Below, piece by piece: positions 1-10,364 of a stretch of 64,000 nucleotides of DNA. A model generated the notes under the pieces. That model was not told the DNA's origin and did no database searches. It worked only from the letters and a program-made list of their open reading frames with translations. Made by a program: the position numbers and the translations under genes. This DNA is from CAVVMA01 sp963788205. GTDB taxonomy: Bacteria > Desulfobacterota > Binatia > Binatales > Binataceae. The DNA lies in the NCBI GenBank assembly GCA_963788205.1, contig CAWBGG010000009.1, forward strand, positions 1 to 64,000, read 5' to 3'. The first letter of the stretch is position 1; each line of letters opens with the position of its first letter.

Positions 1-2198
1 GAGTTGAAATCACGGGGCTGCACGCCGCGCGCGATCAGATATTTCCCGGCCGGACCATCGGCCGCGATCGATCCGGCGGGCGAGATGTGATCGGTGGTCA
101 GGCTGTCGCCGAGCACGGCGAGCACGCGCGCACCGGCGATATCGGTGGCCGGAGAGACGGTCAGCGTCACGCCGTCCATGAACGGCGGCGCTTTGACGTA
201 CGAGGAATTCGCCTCCCACTTGAACCGATCGCTTTCGGGAATCGGCAGCGAGCGCCAGCGCTCGTCGCCCTCGAACACTTGCGCGTACTCGGCGCGGAAC
301 ATCTCGGCGGTTACCGAGTCGCCGAGCGCCACGTCAATCTCCATCATGGTCGGCCAGATCTCGCGCAAGTACACCGGCTTGCCGTCGCTGCCGGTACCGA
401 GCGGTTCGTGATTGAGATCGATATCCATCGTGCCCGCGATCGCGTAGGCCACCACCAGCGGCGGCGAGGCGAGATAGTTAAATCGCACCGCCGGATTGAT
501 CCGTCCCTCGAAGTTGCGATTTCCGCTCAACACTGCGCAGGCCACCAGGTTGCCCTGCTTGACCGCGGCCGCGATTCCTTCCGCGATGGGGCCGCTGTTG
601 CCGATACAGGTGGTGCATCCGTAGCCCACCAGATCGAAGCGCAGCCGCTCCAGATATTCCATCAGCCGGGCGTGTTTGAGGTACTGCGTGACGACCTTGG
701 AGCCGGGCGCGAGACTGGTTTTGACCCACGGCTTTACGGTCAGGCCGCGCTCGACCGCCTTTTTCGCCAGCAATCCTGCACCGAGCATTACCGATGGATT
801 CGAAGTGTTGGTGCAACTCGTGATGGCGGCGATAATCACCGAGCCGTGGCCGACCGCGAAGCGTTCGCCCTCGGCGCTGGTAACTTCCACGTTATGTGCC
901 AGCGCGCCCAGCTCGGAGCGCGGGATCTGATCATCCGGCGCGACGTTAGGATTGCCGCCCTCGCCGACCCATCGCGCGACCACCGCCGGATCCGCGCCGT
1001 TGTGGCCGTTGACTTCCTTGGCCAGCTCGCGGCGAAAGTCGGCTTTGGCGGCGCTGAGCGCAACGCGATCCTGCGGGCGGCGCGGCCCGGCGAGGCTGGG
1101 CTCGACGCTGCCGAGGTCCAGCTCCAGCGTGTCGGTAAAGGACGGCTCGGGCGAATGATGCGTATGGAACAGGCCTTGCGCCTTGCAGTAGGCCTCGACC
1201 AGATGCACGCGCTCCTCGGAGCGTCCGCTCAGGCGCAGATATTTGAGGGTCTGGTCGTCGATCGGAAAGAAGCCGATCGTCGCACCATACTCGGGCGACA
1301 TGTTGGCGAGCGTGGCGCGGTCGGCGACGCTTAGCGAAGCGATCCCGGGACCGAAGTACTCGACGAATTTGTTGACTACGCCCCTTTTGCGCAGCATCTG
1401 CGTGACGGTCAGCACCAGGTCGGTCGCGGTGGTTCCGGGGCGCAACTCGCCGCTGAGCCGCATACCGATCACCTCGGGGATCAACATCGGGATCGATCGG
1501 CCGAGCATCGCGGCTTCCGCCTCGATTCCGCCGACACCCCATCCGACCACGCCCAGGCCGTTAATCATCGTGGTATGCGAGTCGGTGCCGACGACCGTGT
1601 CCGGGTAGGCCTCGCCGGCGGGCGTGGTGAAGACCACCGGCGCGAGATATTCGAGGTTGACCTGATGGACGATCCCGGTGTCGGGCGGCACGACGCGGAA
1701 ATTATTGAACGCTTGCTGGCCCCATCGGAGAAAAAGATAGCGCTCCTGATTGCGCTCGAACTCGATCGCGCTGTTGCGGGCAAAAGCGTCGGCGGCGCCG
1801 AACACGTCGACCTGCACCGAATGATCGATCACCAGATCGACCGGCTGAATCGGATTGACGCGGGCGGGATCGCCGCCCAGGCGCTTGATCGCGTCGCGCA
1901 TCGCGGCCAGATCGGCGACCACCGGCACGCCGGTCAGGTCCTGCAGCAGCACGCGCGCCGGAACGAACGCGAACTCGCCGCGCGCGTCCTTGTTCCATCG
2001 CGCGAGCGCCTCGACCTGCGCGGTCGTCACGATCGCGCCGTCCTCGCGCCGCAGCACGCTCTCCAGCAGCACGCGAATCGAGTACGGGAGCGGCGCCATC
2101 GAAAAGCCGTGCTTCTCCAGCGCCTCGAGTTTGTAGATCGTGTAGTCCTTGCCGCCGACGCTGAGCGTCGCGCGCGCTCCGAAGCTGTTGTTGCTCAT
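1..2198 (-). CDS. acnA: Aconitate hydratase (AcnA type), 3' end missing
   Basis: Interconverts citrate and isocitrate in the TCA cycle in the cytoplasm. Reading from ATG at 2198, the frame is open to the window edge, giving about 732 residues of the usual ~900. Cluster-binding cysteine motifs are visible: SCTNTSNP near the middle and GYGCTTCIGNSGP (about residues 528-540). The text VGTDSHTTMINGLGVVGWGVGG is characteristic of AcnA/IRP-type aconitases. The start of the C-terminal swivel domain is present (LGDSLTTDHISPAGSI), so only the last ~170 residues fall outside the window. No neighbouring TCA gene is visible. Downstream context is unknown because of the truncation at the window border. 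Confidence 0.96.
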   Translation of the reverse strand, partial: MSNNSFGARATLSVGGKDYTIYKLEALEKHGFSMAPLPYSIRVLLESVLRREDGAIVTTAQVEALARWNKDARGEFAFVPARVLLQDLTGVPVVADLAAMRDAIKRLGGDPARVNPIQPVDLVIDHSVQVDVFGAADAFARNSAIEFERNQERYLFLRWGQQAFNNFRVVPPDTGIVHQVNLEYLAPVVFTTPAGEAYPDTVVGTDSHTTMINGLGVVGWGVGGIEAEAAMLGRSIPMLIPEVIGMRLSGELRPGTTATDLVLTVTQMLRKRGVVNKFVEYFGPGIASLSVADRATLANMSPEYGATIGFFPIDDQTLKYLRLSGRSEERVHLVEAYCKAQGLFHTHHSPEPSFTDTLELDLGSVEPSLAGPRRPQDRVALSAAKADFRRELAKEVNGHNGADPAVVARWVGEGGNPNVAPDDQIPRSELGALAHNVEVTSAEGERFAVGHGSVIIAAITSCTNTSNPSVMLGAGLLAKKAVERGLTVKPWVKTSLAPGSKVVTQYLKHARLMEYLERLRFDLVGYGCTTCIGNSGPIAEGIAAAVKQGNLVACAVLSGNRNFEGRINPAVRFNYLASPPLVVAYAIAGTMDIDLNHEPLGTGSDGKPVYLREIWPTMMEIDVALGDSVTAEMFRAEYAQVFEGDERWRSLPIPESDRFKWEANSSYVKAPPFMDGVTLTVSPATDIAGARVLAVLGDSLTTDHISPAGSIAADGPAGKYLIARGVQPRDFN

Positions 2199-2284
2199 GA
2201 TGTTTCTACCCGGATGTTTGATGAATCCGGAATCAAGATAGCGCTTCTACATGAGGCAACAAAGGAAATGGGCAGAAGCAGGCT

Positions 2285-2335
2285 ACCCTCACCCGGACCG
2301 AAGACGGTCCGGCCTCTCCCTGGTCAGGGAGAGGC
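2285..2335. repeat. Intergenic repeat, family R1 (copy 1)
   Basis: The stretch runs CCCTCACCCGGACC, a short inverted repeat (GGACCGAAGACGGTCC), then CCTCTCCCTGGTCAGGGAGAGG, which is itself a hairpin. Related copies lie at 17254-17391 (two facing units) and 31950-32016. It lies between aconitase and the next minus-strand gene, and it resembles REP-like intergenic elements. The role is not shown by the sequence. Confidence 0.75.
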
Positions 2336-2376
2336 GCGCAGAGAGCGCCGAGCGCTCCAGATTTCTTCCTTTGCTT

Positions 2377-3882
2377 CTAAAGCGCGGGCGCGTCGGAGAC
2401 GGCCGTATCGAAGGCCGCGGTCTCGACTTGGCCGTGGCGCTTGATCTCGACGATGATCCGATACTGACCGGAGCGGGGAAAGCCGTAAGGGATCGAAATT
2501 TCGGGCGCGATTTTTTCGGCGGCGGCGAGCGCTCCCGGAATCGAAATGGGGCATGACGGCAGCGAGCCCGCTCCGGCGGCACCGGTGTCGGAGACCAGCA
2601 TCAGCGACGCCATCGGCACTGTGCTGGCCGGATGAATGTGCGCAAAGACCGCGAGGTCGCCGCGCACGATCGCGGCATGCGCGGCCATTCCCATGTACGG
2701 CTGCAGGTCGGCGACCGGCTGGCCGGATTGATCCTGCACGGCGAATCGCAGCGCAACCGGAACATTGGCGCGCAGCGGCTGAGCTTCGCGCTGCCAGACG
2801 ATTTTGCCGCCGTCGGGCAGCACGAACGTATCGGAATTGAGGCTGCCGAGCGGCGCGATAGCGCCGCCGGCGTCGTCACCGGAAAGTGGTTTGCCGGTGA
2901 TCTCGGGCAAATCGATCGCGCCGACCATCGTGATCGGGAAACCGCTCTTGTGCACGATATCGGCAAACAGCGCGTAATGGCCGGCGCTCATCGAAGGAAG
3001 CGTCAGCACCCATTCATCATTCGGCATCCGGTCGGGATGCAGATGCCACACGCGGTCCATCGCGGGCATCCGGATCACGAACAGATGCATCAGATGGTTG
3101 TGATCGGGGATCACGTCCATCATGTTGAAGTTCCTGCGGAACTCGATTTGCGCGGGCTTGAGAATCAGGCGATTGCCCTCGAGCCTGGCGCTCAGCGGGG
3201 GCGGCTTGAAGAAATTTACGATGTCCTGATAGCCGGCGGCGTCGACGCTCCACCAGGTGTAGCCGAGCGCAAATACCGTCACCGCCACGCCGGCCGCGAT
3301 CGCCATCGCTCTGGTGCCGCGCCGGCGATATTGCGGCGTGGGCACCACGCCGGGATCGAGCACCGATTCGCGCGCCGCAGCGCCGACGATTGAGATGATC
3401 CCCAAAGCCAGCCCGACGACCAGCACGAGCAGCATCGCGCCGAGCGCCGGCGGCATCTTGTAGGCCCGTTGCGCAAACGACGCGACCGGCACCGCCATCT
3501 CGGCCTGGCCGCGCGCGCCGTCCACGATCAGACGCACTTCGAGCGATCCGAACTCCATCAGCCACAGGCCCGAAGTGAAGAAATGCGGGTCCTGCGCAGA
3601 GCGTTTGGCGAGGTCGGGGACGGGGGCGAACTTGGAGCCGGCGCCGGTGAGCCTGGTCACCGTGGTGCGAATCTCGCGAACGTCATCCGAGCTGGTCCGC
3701 ACCTCGATTTCCGCGATTCCGGGGATCACCTGCGGCACGCGCACGGTAACGAACAGATGGTAAGGGCCGGCGTCGCCGTCGAGAAAGACGTCGGGACTGC
3801 CAACGTGCGCGGCAGCCGGCGCGGCGGCGGCGAGGAGAATCGCCGCGAAGATCAACGCAAGAAGGCTTGTATTTCTAGTCAT
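2377..3882 (-). CDS. Membrane-anchored extracytoplasmic protein with His-rich YtkA/FixH-like domains
   Basis: 501 residues with an N-terminal signal peptide ending near ...APAAA-HVGSP, a single strong membrane span around residues 145-168 (PPALGAMLLVLVVGLALG) and another hydrophobic segment around 190-212. The C-terminal half holds two related blocks. One has HNHLMHLFVIRMPAMD and VWHLHPD followed by a GHYALFADIVH strand. The other has MGMAAHAAIVRGDLAVFAHIHP followed by SGQYRIIVEIKRHG. The repeated HxHP pattern is typical of YtkA/FixH-like and copper-handling extracytoplasmic domains, so metal binding is an inference. It is followed in the same direction after a hairpin repeat by a membrane protein gene with no recognised function. 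No Shine-Dalgarno sequence is obvious before the ATG. Confidence 0.75.
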   Translation of the reverse strand: MTRNTSLLALIFAAILLAAAAPAAAHVGSPDVFLDGDAGPYHLFVTVRVPQVIPGIAEIEVRTSSDDVREIRTTVTRLTGAGSKFAPVPDLAKRSAQDPHFFTSGLWLMEFGSLEVRLIVDGARGQAEMAVPVASFAQRAYKMPPALGAMLLVLVVGLALGIISIVGAAARESVLDPGVVPTPQYRRRGTRAMAIAAGVAVTVFALGYTWWSVDAAGYQDIVNFFKPPPLSARLEGNRLILKPAQIEFRRNFNMMDVIPDHNHLMHLFVIRMPAMDRVWHLHPDRMPNDEWVLTLPSMSAGHYALFADIVHKSGFPITMVGAIDLPEITGKPLSGDDAGGAIAPLGSLNSDTFVLPDGGKIVWQREAQPLRANVPVALRFAVQDQSGQPVADLQPYMGMAAHAAIVRGDLAVFAHIHPASTVPMASLMLVSDTGAAGAGSLPSCPISIPGALAAAEKIAPEISIPYGFPRSGQYRIIVEIKRHGQVETAAFDTAVSDAPAL

Positions 3883-3917
3883 TGAAAGAACGTGTGCTTC
3901 CCAATGATCGAGGCGAG

Positions 3918-3987
3918 GCCGGCGAGACGCCGGCCCTACTTCAGATCTCGGCCCGTCACTCTGAAGTAGGACCGGCGTCTCGCCGGT
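3918..3987. repeat. Long imperfect palindrome, intergenic repeat family R2 (copy 1)
   Basis: Two 27-base arms (3918-3944 and 3961-3987) match at 25 of 27 positions in inverted orientation; each arm ends with CCTACTTCAG on its inner side. Each arm also contains a smaller GC-rich inverted repeat (GCCGGCGAGACGCCGGC). A similar element with different spacer bases lies at 35446-35520. It sits between two minus-strand membrane protein genes and could fold as a cruciform or RNA hairpin. Confidence 0.8.
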
Positions 3988-4009
3988 CTTCGCAGAGAAA
4001 ACCGCGGCC

Positions 4010-5212
4010 TTAGCGCTTGAGCCGGCGCATCCAGCTTCCCAATCCCGTGCCGACCGCGGAGACCACCATCGCGCCGATCAACGCCATCGCCATGCCCTTG
4101 AAGAACGCCGCTTCGGTCCCTTCGGGAAAATAGAAGCGATACGGATTGTACAGCACGTTGGCCGGATCGCTGTAAGGAAAATAGATTCGGCCGAAGACCC
4201 AGTTGCGTGCCAGCGGCGAGTTCATGAAGTAGGCCCACGGCCATTGCGCGGCGAGAAACGTCACGAAAAAGACTGCGCCCGCCAGCGCGGCCGATTTCCA
4301 GGTGCCCCATCGCTCGCCCATTCGATGTCTGAGCAGATCGATCGCGAAGGCCGGAACGATAATCAGCAGTGGAAATCCGAGCGGAATGAAATGAGTAACG
4401 TGCTGATAAACCGGGCCGAGCTTGGGCTCGGCCGGAAAGAGCGGGAAGATCCACAGCGCCGCCAGCATCAGGGCGGTGTAGACCGCCGCGATCGTGGTCG
4501 CGGGCCATCGCGATTGCGAGATCATCGTGATCAGCACGAGAATCAGCGGAAACCCGGTGCAGGCCGCGAAGTAGAACTGCGAGCTGTGGGCCAGCGTCGG
4601 CCAGGTCTTCTCGAGGGTGAAGACCGCGTCGCCGGTCAACTCGACCGAGGCGACGTAGAGCAACAGACGGTCGAGCTTGATTCGATTCTGCCCGGTCGCG
4701 CGATTGGCCTGCGCGCAAACCAGCATCAAGGCGCCGAGCTTGACCGCGCCGATACCCATCGCGAGCATCGAATGCGGCAGGCTCAGGATTTTGACGTCGA
4801 GGCCGTAAGCGCTGTGCCACCAGTTGTCGAACGGCGCCGAGGTCAGCATCAGCACACCGCCCCAGGTCGCGATAAAGCATCCCAGCGGCCCGCGAAATCC
4901 CCAGACCGTGACCGAAGCTTCTTTGGCACGCGCCGAAGATCCGAACGTGGTCGAGAGTATCGAGTACCCGCAGGCAACTCCGGCCAGCACGCCGGCCATA
5001 TAGATCGCCATGTGCGCGGGCGTCCAGAAAGTGTCGCGGCCGATCGAGATGTGCCACGAGATGTCCCAGTAGCCGCCGATCATCGCGGAGGTGGCGCCCG
5101 CCACCAGGCACCATACGTACCACTGAATCGCGGCAGCCGACCGCGCCTCGGCGCGCTCGGCGACTCCGATCCGCGACCCAAGCGTAGGAGCATTCACCAG
5201 CACGTTTGCCAT
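4010..5212 (-). CDS. Polytopic membrane protein of unknown function
   Basis: 400 residues made mostly of hydrophobic segments; roughly nine to ten membrane spans can be picked out. Conserved-looking features near the N-terminus are GGYWDISWHISIGRDTFWTP and AHMAIYMAGVLAG, which place histidines at membrane edges. A good ribosome site (GGAGGGG, about seven bases upstream) supports the ATG at 5212. The preceding gene on this strand begins far upstream, so this is probably the first gene of a unit with the His-rich protein at 2377-3882. I do not recognise a named family. Metal or haem transport would be a guess from the neighbour only. Confidence 0.7.
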   Translation of the reverse strand: MANVLVNAPTLGSRIGVAERAEARSAAAIQWYVWCLVAGATSAMIGGYWDISWHISIGRDTFWTPAHMAIYMAGVLAGVACGYSILSTTFGSSARAKEASVTVWGFRGPLGCFIATWGGVLMLTSAPFDNWWHSAYGLDVKILSLPHSMLAMGIGAVKLGALMLVCAQANRATGQNRIKLDRLLLYVASVELTGDAVFTLEKTWPTLAHSSQFYFAACTGFPLILVLITMISQSRWPATTIAAVYTALMLAALWIFPLFPAEPKLGPVYQHVTHFIPLGFPLLIIVPAFAIDLLRHRMGERWGTWKSAALAGAVFFVTFLAAQWPWAYFMNSPLARNWVFGRIYFPYSDPANVLYNPYRFYFPEGTEAAFFKGMAMALIGAMVVSAVGTGLGSWMRRLKR

Positions 5213-5410
5213 AGGGGCTCCCCTCCGGCGGGGAGTGTGACAGTCTTATTGAATATCAGTTCCGCCGGCGCAGCTAAATCCTGGACATCATCCTAAAGCA
5301 TCGGGGGCGCGGCAGGCGATGCAGCAACCGCACTGCGATAGAGTCTCCGGGTAGCGGGTCAATTTGTATAGGATGTCCCGGTGCAGCCCGTCCGCTCCCA
5401 CCTGAAGGCG

Positions 5411-6616
5411 TTAGCTTGGCTTTTCGACGACTTGTTGGCCGTTCCTTAGATTTTCGGGTGGGGTTACGATTACGGTTTCGCCGCCGCTCAGGCCTTGTTT
5501 GACTTCCATCCCGCCTTGGAATTCGCGGCCTAGCAGCACCGGGACGCGGCTGGCTGCGCCGTCGCGCACCGTCCAGACTTCGGGTGCGGCCGGCGAACCG
5601 ACCACGGCCTTTTTGGGCACCAGCACCAGCGGCTGCTGCTGCTCGGTGGGCGTGCTCGCCAGGAACGAGACCTTGGCACTCATCTCGGGCTTGATGATCC
5701 GCATATCGGGATGAGTAAAACGAACCTCGACCTTGACGGTGCCCTTCTGCCGATCGGCTTCGGGATAGACCTTGACCACCTTGGCGTCGAAAGATTGCTC
5801 CTGATAGGCGTCGGGCACGATCCTGGCCGGCATCCCGAGCGCGACCTTGGAGATGTCGCTCTCGTTGATATCGACCTCGACCCGCATGTCGTCGGTATCG
5901 GCGACTTGCGCGATATCGGTGGCGCCGCCACCGGCTTGGATATCGCCGCCGTAGTTAATCGTCGCGCCGACCTCGCGATACTTCTGGAGTATCACGCCGT
6001 CGATCGGCGCGAGGACTCGGCATTGTTGGAGGTAGAACCGGGCGTAGTCGACCTCGGCTTTGGCCTTCTCGATAGCGGCGTGAGCGACCGCCGCAGCGTT
6101 GACGGCCACGTCGAGGTCGTCCTGCGATTCGTAGCCCCGCTTGAACAGGGCTTGTGCCCGCGCCAGCTTGGCATCGCCGAGTCTGGCGTTGGCGACCGCC
6201 AGATCGTAGTCAGCGATTGACTGTTCGAGCTGCGCTTTGTAATCGGTGTCGTCGATCTTGGCGAGCAGGTCGCCTTTCTTGACGCGCTTGCCCTCTTCAA
6301 TCGGCTCCTCGACGATCTGGCCCAGGATCTTGGTGCCGACCGTGATGTACTTGGCGCGCGTGATCACGTAGCCCGAGCCGGTGAGCAATTCGCCGGGCTG
6401 GCCCGCACTCTTGACCGTGACCGAGGTGGTTTCGACTTCGAGCGGTTGTCCCAGCGTGTGCAGCCACGCCTCGTAGCCGCCGACGCCGAGCGCCGCCACG
6501 ATCGCGATCGCGACGAGCGCGGTCACGACGCGGTTGCGCCGGCGCGGCTGCGAGCCGCGCGCGATACGCAGCGATTCCAGTTCGCGGACGTTGGGTCCGC
6601 GCTCTACCTCGGCCAT
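5411..6616 (-). CDS. MacA/HlyD-family periplasmic adaptor subunit
   Basis: 401 residues. A short cytoplasmic N-terminus is followed by one membrane span (VVTALVAIAIVAALGVGGYEAWL, about residues 29-51). Next come a biotinyl-lipoyl half motif with EGKRVKKGDLLAKID, a coiled-coil hairpin rich in Ala, Lys and Glu (about residues 125-195), the second lipoyl half (APIDGVILQKYREVGATI) and beta-barrel domains. This is the layout of adaptors that link an inner-membrane ABC or RND pump to an outer-membrane channel. It is the last gene of a minus-strand operon with two permeases and an ATPase, three bases after the upstream permease. No TolC-like gene is next to it. Confidence 0.92.
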   Translation of the reverse strand: MAEVERGPNVRELESLRIARGSQPRRRNRVVTALVAIAIVAALGVGGYEAWLHTLGQPLEVETTSVTVKSAGQPGELLTGSGYVITRAKYITVGTKILGQIVEEPIEEGKRVKKGDLLAKIDDTDYKAQLEQSIADYDLAVANARLGDAKLARAQALFKRGYESQDDLDVAVNAAAVAHAAIEKAKAEVDYARFYLQQCRVLAPIDGVILQKYREVGATINYGGDIQAGGGATDIAQVADTDDMRVEVDINESDISKVALGMPARIVPDAYQEQSFDAKVVKVYPEADRQKGTVKVEVRFTHPDMRIIKPEMSAKVSFLASTPTEQQQPLVLVPKKAVVGSPAAPEVWTVRDGAASRVPVLLGREFQGGMEVKQGLSGGETVIVTPPENLRNGQQVVEKPS

Positions 6617-6619
6617 GAG

Positions 6620-7783
6620 TTAGATTCTCCTGAGCGCGTCGACCACGCGCATTTTCATCGCCTGCCGCGCCGGAAACCATCCGCCCAGCAGCCCCATCAC
6701 GAACGCGAACAGCAGCGCCTGGCCGACGATCACCCATGTCACCGTGAAATTGAAGGCCAGCGTCGAGAAAGTCAGGAAGTTGGCGAAGGTGGTCGAGATG
6801 CCGTTGATTGGCAGAGCGAGGATGACGCCGATCATGCCGGCGCACACGGCCAGAACCACCGACTCGATCAAAAAGCAGCTCATGACCGCAGCCGGGGCGA
6901 AGCCGAGCGCGCGCAGCGTGCCGATCTCCGCGACGCGCGCTGCGACCGAGGCGTACATGGTGTTCATCGCGCCGAAGACCGCGCCGATTCCCATGATGAC
7001 CGCGACCACCAGGCCGAGCTTGCGCAACTGATTGGCCGCGGCGGCTTGATCCTTATAGTAATCGGGCTCGGTCTCAGCTTCGAGGTTGATGCGCGGGTCA
7101 TCATGAATGCGGTTGATCAGGGCGGCCTGGTCGGCGCCGGGGATGCATTTGACCCGCACGTCGGCGTAGTAGTCGCCGCGCCGCGTGTCGGCCTGCACGT
7201 CATGGATATCGGCCCAGACCTCGGACTCGAACGAGCTTCCGTCGGCCTCGAAGATGCCGACCACCTTCCACACGCCGCGGCCGAAGCGCAGATCGGAGCC
7301 GAGCGTGCAGTTGCGATAGTGCCCAATCAGGCCCTTGCCGACGATCACCTCGTTGATGCTGGGATTGAACATCCGCCCTTGGATGATTTGGACCTTCTCA
7401 TGCACTTGGAGTGCGACCGGCAGGACGCCGCGCACCACGATGTTCTCGCGCCCGCCGCCGATCCGCTCGAAGAGCACCTGCACCGGCAGCTCCGGCGACG
7501 CATATGGATTACCCTGCGCATCGCGGCGCACCGCGGGCAGGAATTTGAGGGTGTTGAATTGATCGATACTGAGCGACGAGTAGGTTTCGGTCGTCGCGCC
7601 CTTGCGCAGCACGACCAGATTGTCGGGTGAGCCAGTGTCGGCGATAGTGGCGCGCAGCCCGGAGACCATCGCCATCACGATCACGAACACCGCCACCACC
7701 AGCGCGATGCCGGCCGCGGTCATCCCGGTCGAGACGCGGCGCACGAACAGGTTGCGCACGTTGTATTTGAGCGGAATCGCCAT
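6620..7783 (-). CDS. FtsX/MacB-type ABC transporter permease
   Basis: 387 residues with the MacB-like layout: an N-terminal membrane span (about residues 18-42), a large periplasmic domain and three C-terminal spans in the FtsX domain (EIGTLRALGF is the conserved cytoplasmic coupling loop). It abuts the upstream permease directly: the stop of that gene is immediately followed by this ATG at 7783. With the paired permease, the ATPase at 8942-9667 and the adaptor downstream it forms a complete ABC export or lipoprotein-type machine. The substrate cannot be read from the sequence. Confidence 0.9.
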   Translation of the reverse strand: MAIPLKYNVRNLFVRRVSTGMTAAGIALVVAVFVIVMAMVSGLRATIADTGSPDNLVVLRKGATTETYSSLSIDQFNTLKFLPAVRRDAQGNPYASPELPVQVLFERIGGGRENIVVRGVLPVALQVHEKVQIIQGRMFNPSINEVIVGKGLIGHYRNCTLGSDLRFGRGVWKVVGIFEADGSSFESEVWADIHDVQADTRRGDYYADVRVKCIPGADQAALINRIHDDPRINLEAETEPDYYKDQAAAANQLRKLGLVVAVIMGIGAVFGAMNTMYASVAARVAEIGTLRALGFAPAAVMSCFLIESVVLAVCAGMIGVILALPINGISTTFANFLTFSTLAFNFTVTWVIVGQALLFAFVMGLLGGWFPARQAMKMRVVDALRRI

Positions 7784-8923
7784 TCAGGCCACCGTCCTGA
7801 GCGCGTCAACGATATTGCGGCGCGAGGCCGAGCGGGCGGGAAAGTAGCCGCTGAGCAAGCCCAGGATGGCGGCCAGCACGAGGCTTTCCACCACCACAAT
7901 CGGGGGTATCCGGATGTCGCCCAAGGGCGTGACGCCACGGCCGCCGACCGAGAAAATCTTGAGCAATACGTACGCGCTGCCGCATCCGAGCATTCCACCG
8001 ACTATTCCGATAATCACTGATTCGCCGACCAGCATCCCGAGGATCAGGCGGGTGCTGAAACCTATTGAGCGCATCACGGCGATCTCGCTGCGCCGTTCAC
8101 GGATCGACATCGCGGCGGTGTTGGCGGCGACCAGCCCGATACTGATCACGACGATCAGCCCCAATATCGACGCCATCCGGAACAGCATACGGTAGTTCTC
8201 CAGAAAGCTGCCGAAGAAGGCGGCTTCGGATTCGGTATGGGTCTCGGCGCTGGAGTTGGCGAAGGTCTCGTCAAGCTCCGCGATCACCACGGGGACAGAA
8301 GCGGCGCTGTCGGCGCGGACATAGTAGATACCGACCATACCGGGCCGCCCCAGGACCTCTTCCAGATAGTCGCGCCGGAACAGGAAGAAATCCGGGGGCG
8401 CCTTGCTGGTCAGCTCACCCACGATCGTGAACGTCAGGTTGAACGGATAGAGCGTCCCTTTCAGCATCACCTGCTGCCCGACGTGCCATCCGAAGCGCTT
8501 CATAGTGCCTGGTCCGACCAGGCATGAGGTACGCAGGCGCTTGAACTCGGCCGCCGTTCCCGGCGCAAGCCACTCCGGCCACATTATCTCCATCTGATCG
8601 GGATCGATCGCGAAGTTGGGAAATTGATCGGTCGGGTCGTGGTACATGCCGCCGAACCAGCTCTGCGCTACCACCGCTTCGACATGCGGCGCCAGCATTA
8701 TCTTCTGCTTGTAGGCCTCCGGAAGCTGGTATGTGAGGCCGGCTTTGTTGTGACACGCCAGCCGCTCCGAAGAGGCCGTCGTGGCCAGCACCTGGTTGGC
8801 CACCGCGGGCAGGCTGACCAATGCGGAGAACACGAACAGCGAGACCGCGATCGACATCACGGTCAGCGCCAGCCGACGCTTGTTGCGCAGCATGTTCTTC
8901 AGAACCAGGTGAACGTACTTCAT
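7784..8923 (-). CDS. FtsX/MacB-type ABC transporter permease
   Basis: 379 residues, second permease of the operon. It has an N-terminal span (LTVMSIAVSLFVFSALVSLP), a periplasmic domain with WFGGMYHDPTDQFPNFAID, and three C-terminal spans with the coupling motif ERRSEIAVMRSIGFS. The periplasmic domain is clearly related to the orphan permease at 18815-19960 (WFGGVYKDPKDQFPTMALD), so the two are paralogues. The gene starts 18 bases after the ATPase stop on the same strand. Confidence 0.9.
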   Translation of the reverse strand: MKYVHLVLKNMLRNKRRLALTVMSIAVSLFVFSALVSLPAVANQVLATTASSERLACHNKAGLTYQLPEAYKQKIMLAPHVEAVVAQSWFGGMYHDPTDQFPNFAIDPDQMEIMWPEWLAPGTAAEFKRLRTSCLVGPGTMKRFGWHVGQQVMLKGTLYPFNLTFTIVGELTSKAPPDFFLFRRDYLEEVLGRPGMVGIYYVRADSAASVPVVIAELDETFANSSAETHTESEAAFFGSFLENYRMLFRMASILGLIVVISIGLVAANTAAMSIRERRSEIAVMRSIGFSTRLILGMLVGESVIIGIVGGMLGCGSAYVLLKIFSVGGRGVTPLGDIRIPPIVVVESLVLAAILGLLSGYFPARSASRRNIVDALRTVA

Positions 8924-8941
8924 ACCCGCAACTCGCGGACG

Positions 8942-9667
<726 letters not shown>

Positions 9668-9689
9668 CACGTTCCCCCGTAGATTGAAT

Positions 9690-10268
9690 TCATCGCGCAC
9701 CCGCTGCGATTTTAAGCGGCTTGCGGCGCCGCTCGGCCGGCAATTGCGCGGCGATCTCGCGGCGCAACCGGTTCAGCAGATCGGCCAGCATCCGGGACTT
9801 GAAGGTCACGATGCGCAGGCCCGCCTCGATCACCGCGCGGCGGAAGGGGCTGCGCTCGGTCGCCGCCATCTGGTCGGCGAAGGCGCCAAGATATTCGGCC
9901 AGCGCCGCATCCTGGCGGCGAATCTGATCCAGATGCGCCAGCGCAATCTGGGGCCGATGATGGCCGAAATAGAGCTTGATCATCGACTCGTCATGAACGA
10001 ACGTCGGCGCCGCGGGCGCTTCGAGCCGGGCCAGGAACCAGGCGCGCCCGGCCGGGGTAATCGAGTAGACTTTGCGCGCGCGGCGGCCGCGATGCTCCAA
10101 ACGCATCCGCACCATCCCGTCGCCGGCAAGCTTCTTGAGCGCGGGATAGAGCGAGCCGTCGCTGGCCGGGTAGAAATGGCCCACAGTATCGCGGAACAGG
10201 CGCTTCAGATCGTAACCGGTCATATCCGACTCGATCAAAAATCCCAGGGTTGGAAACTTCACGTCCAT
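9690..10268 (-). CDS. PadR-family transcriptional regulator
   Basis: About 192 residues from ATG at 10268 (an upstream ATG at 10364 would add 32 residues with no family similarity). The N-terminal winged helix shows LGFLIESDMTGYDLKRLF, then ASDGSLYPALKKLAGDGMV and the wing RRARKVYSITPAGRAWF. The C-terminal part is a helical PadR-type dimerisation domain. First gene of the minus-strand ABC exporter operon, so it most likely represses its own operon in response to a small molecule. The ligand is unknown. Confidence 0.88.
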   Translation of the reverse strand: MDVKFPTLGFLIESDMTGYDLKRLFRDTVGHFYPASDGSLYPALKKLAGDGMVRMRLEHRGRRARKVYSITPAGRAWFLARLEAPAAPTFVHDESMIKLYFGHHRPQIALAHLDQIRRQDAALAEYLGAFADQMAATERSPFRRAVIEAGLRIVTFKSRMLADLLNRLRREIAAQLPAERRRKPLKIAAGAR

Positions 10269-10364
10269 GCGCGGCGACGGCGTGCCTCGCTGCGGCAGAC
10301 TCGCGGCGGCCGTCATCCGCAGCGGCGCAGCGATACCGCGCCGGACAATCCCGTTCGGTTTCAT

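Noticed and set aside
87..1334. Long plus-strand open frame opposite aconitase
   Set aside because: Runs antisense to a well-supported gene; composition is Arg/His-rich with no domain, as expected for a shadow frame in GC-rich DNA.
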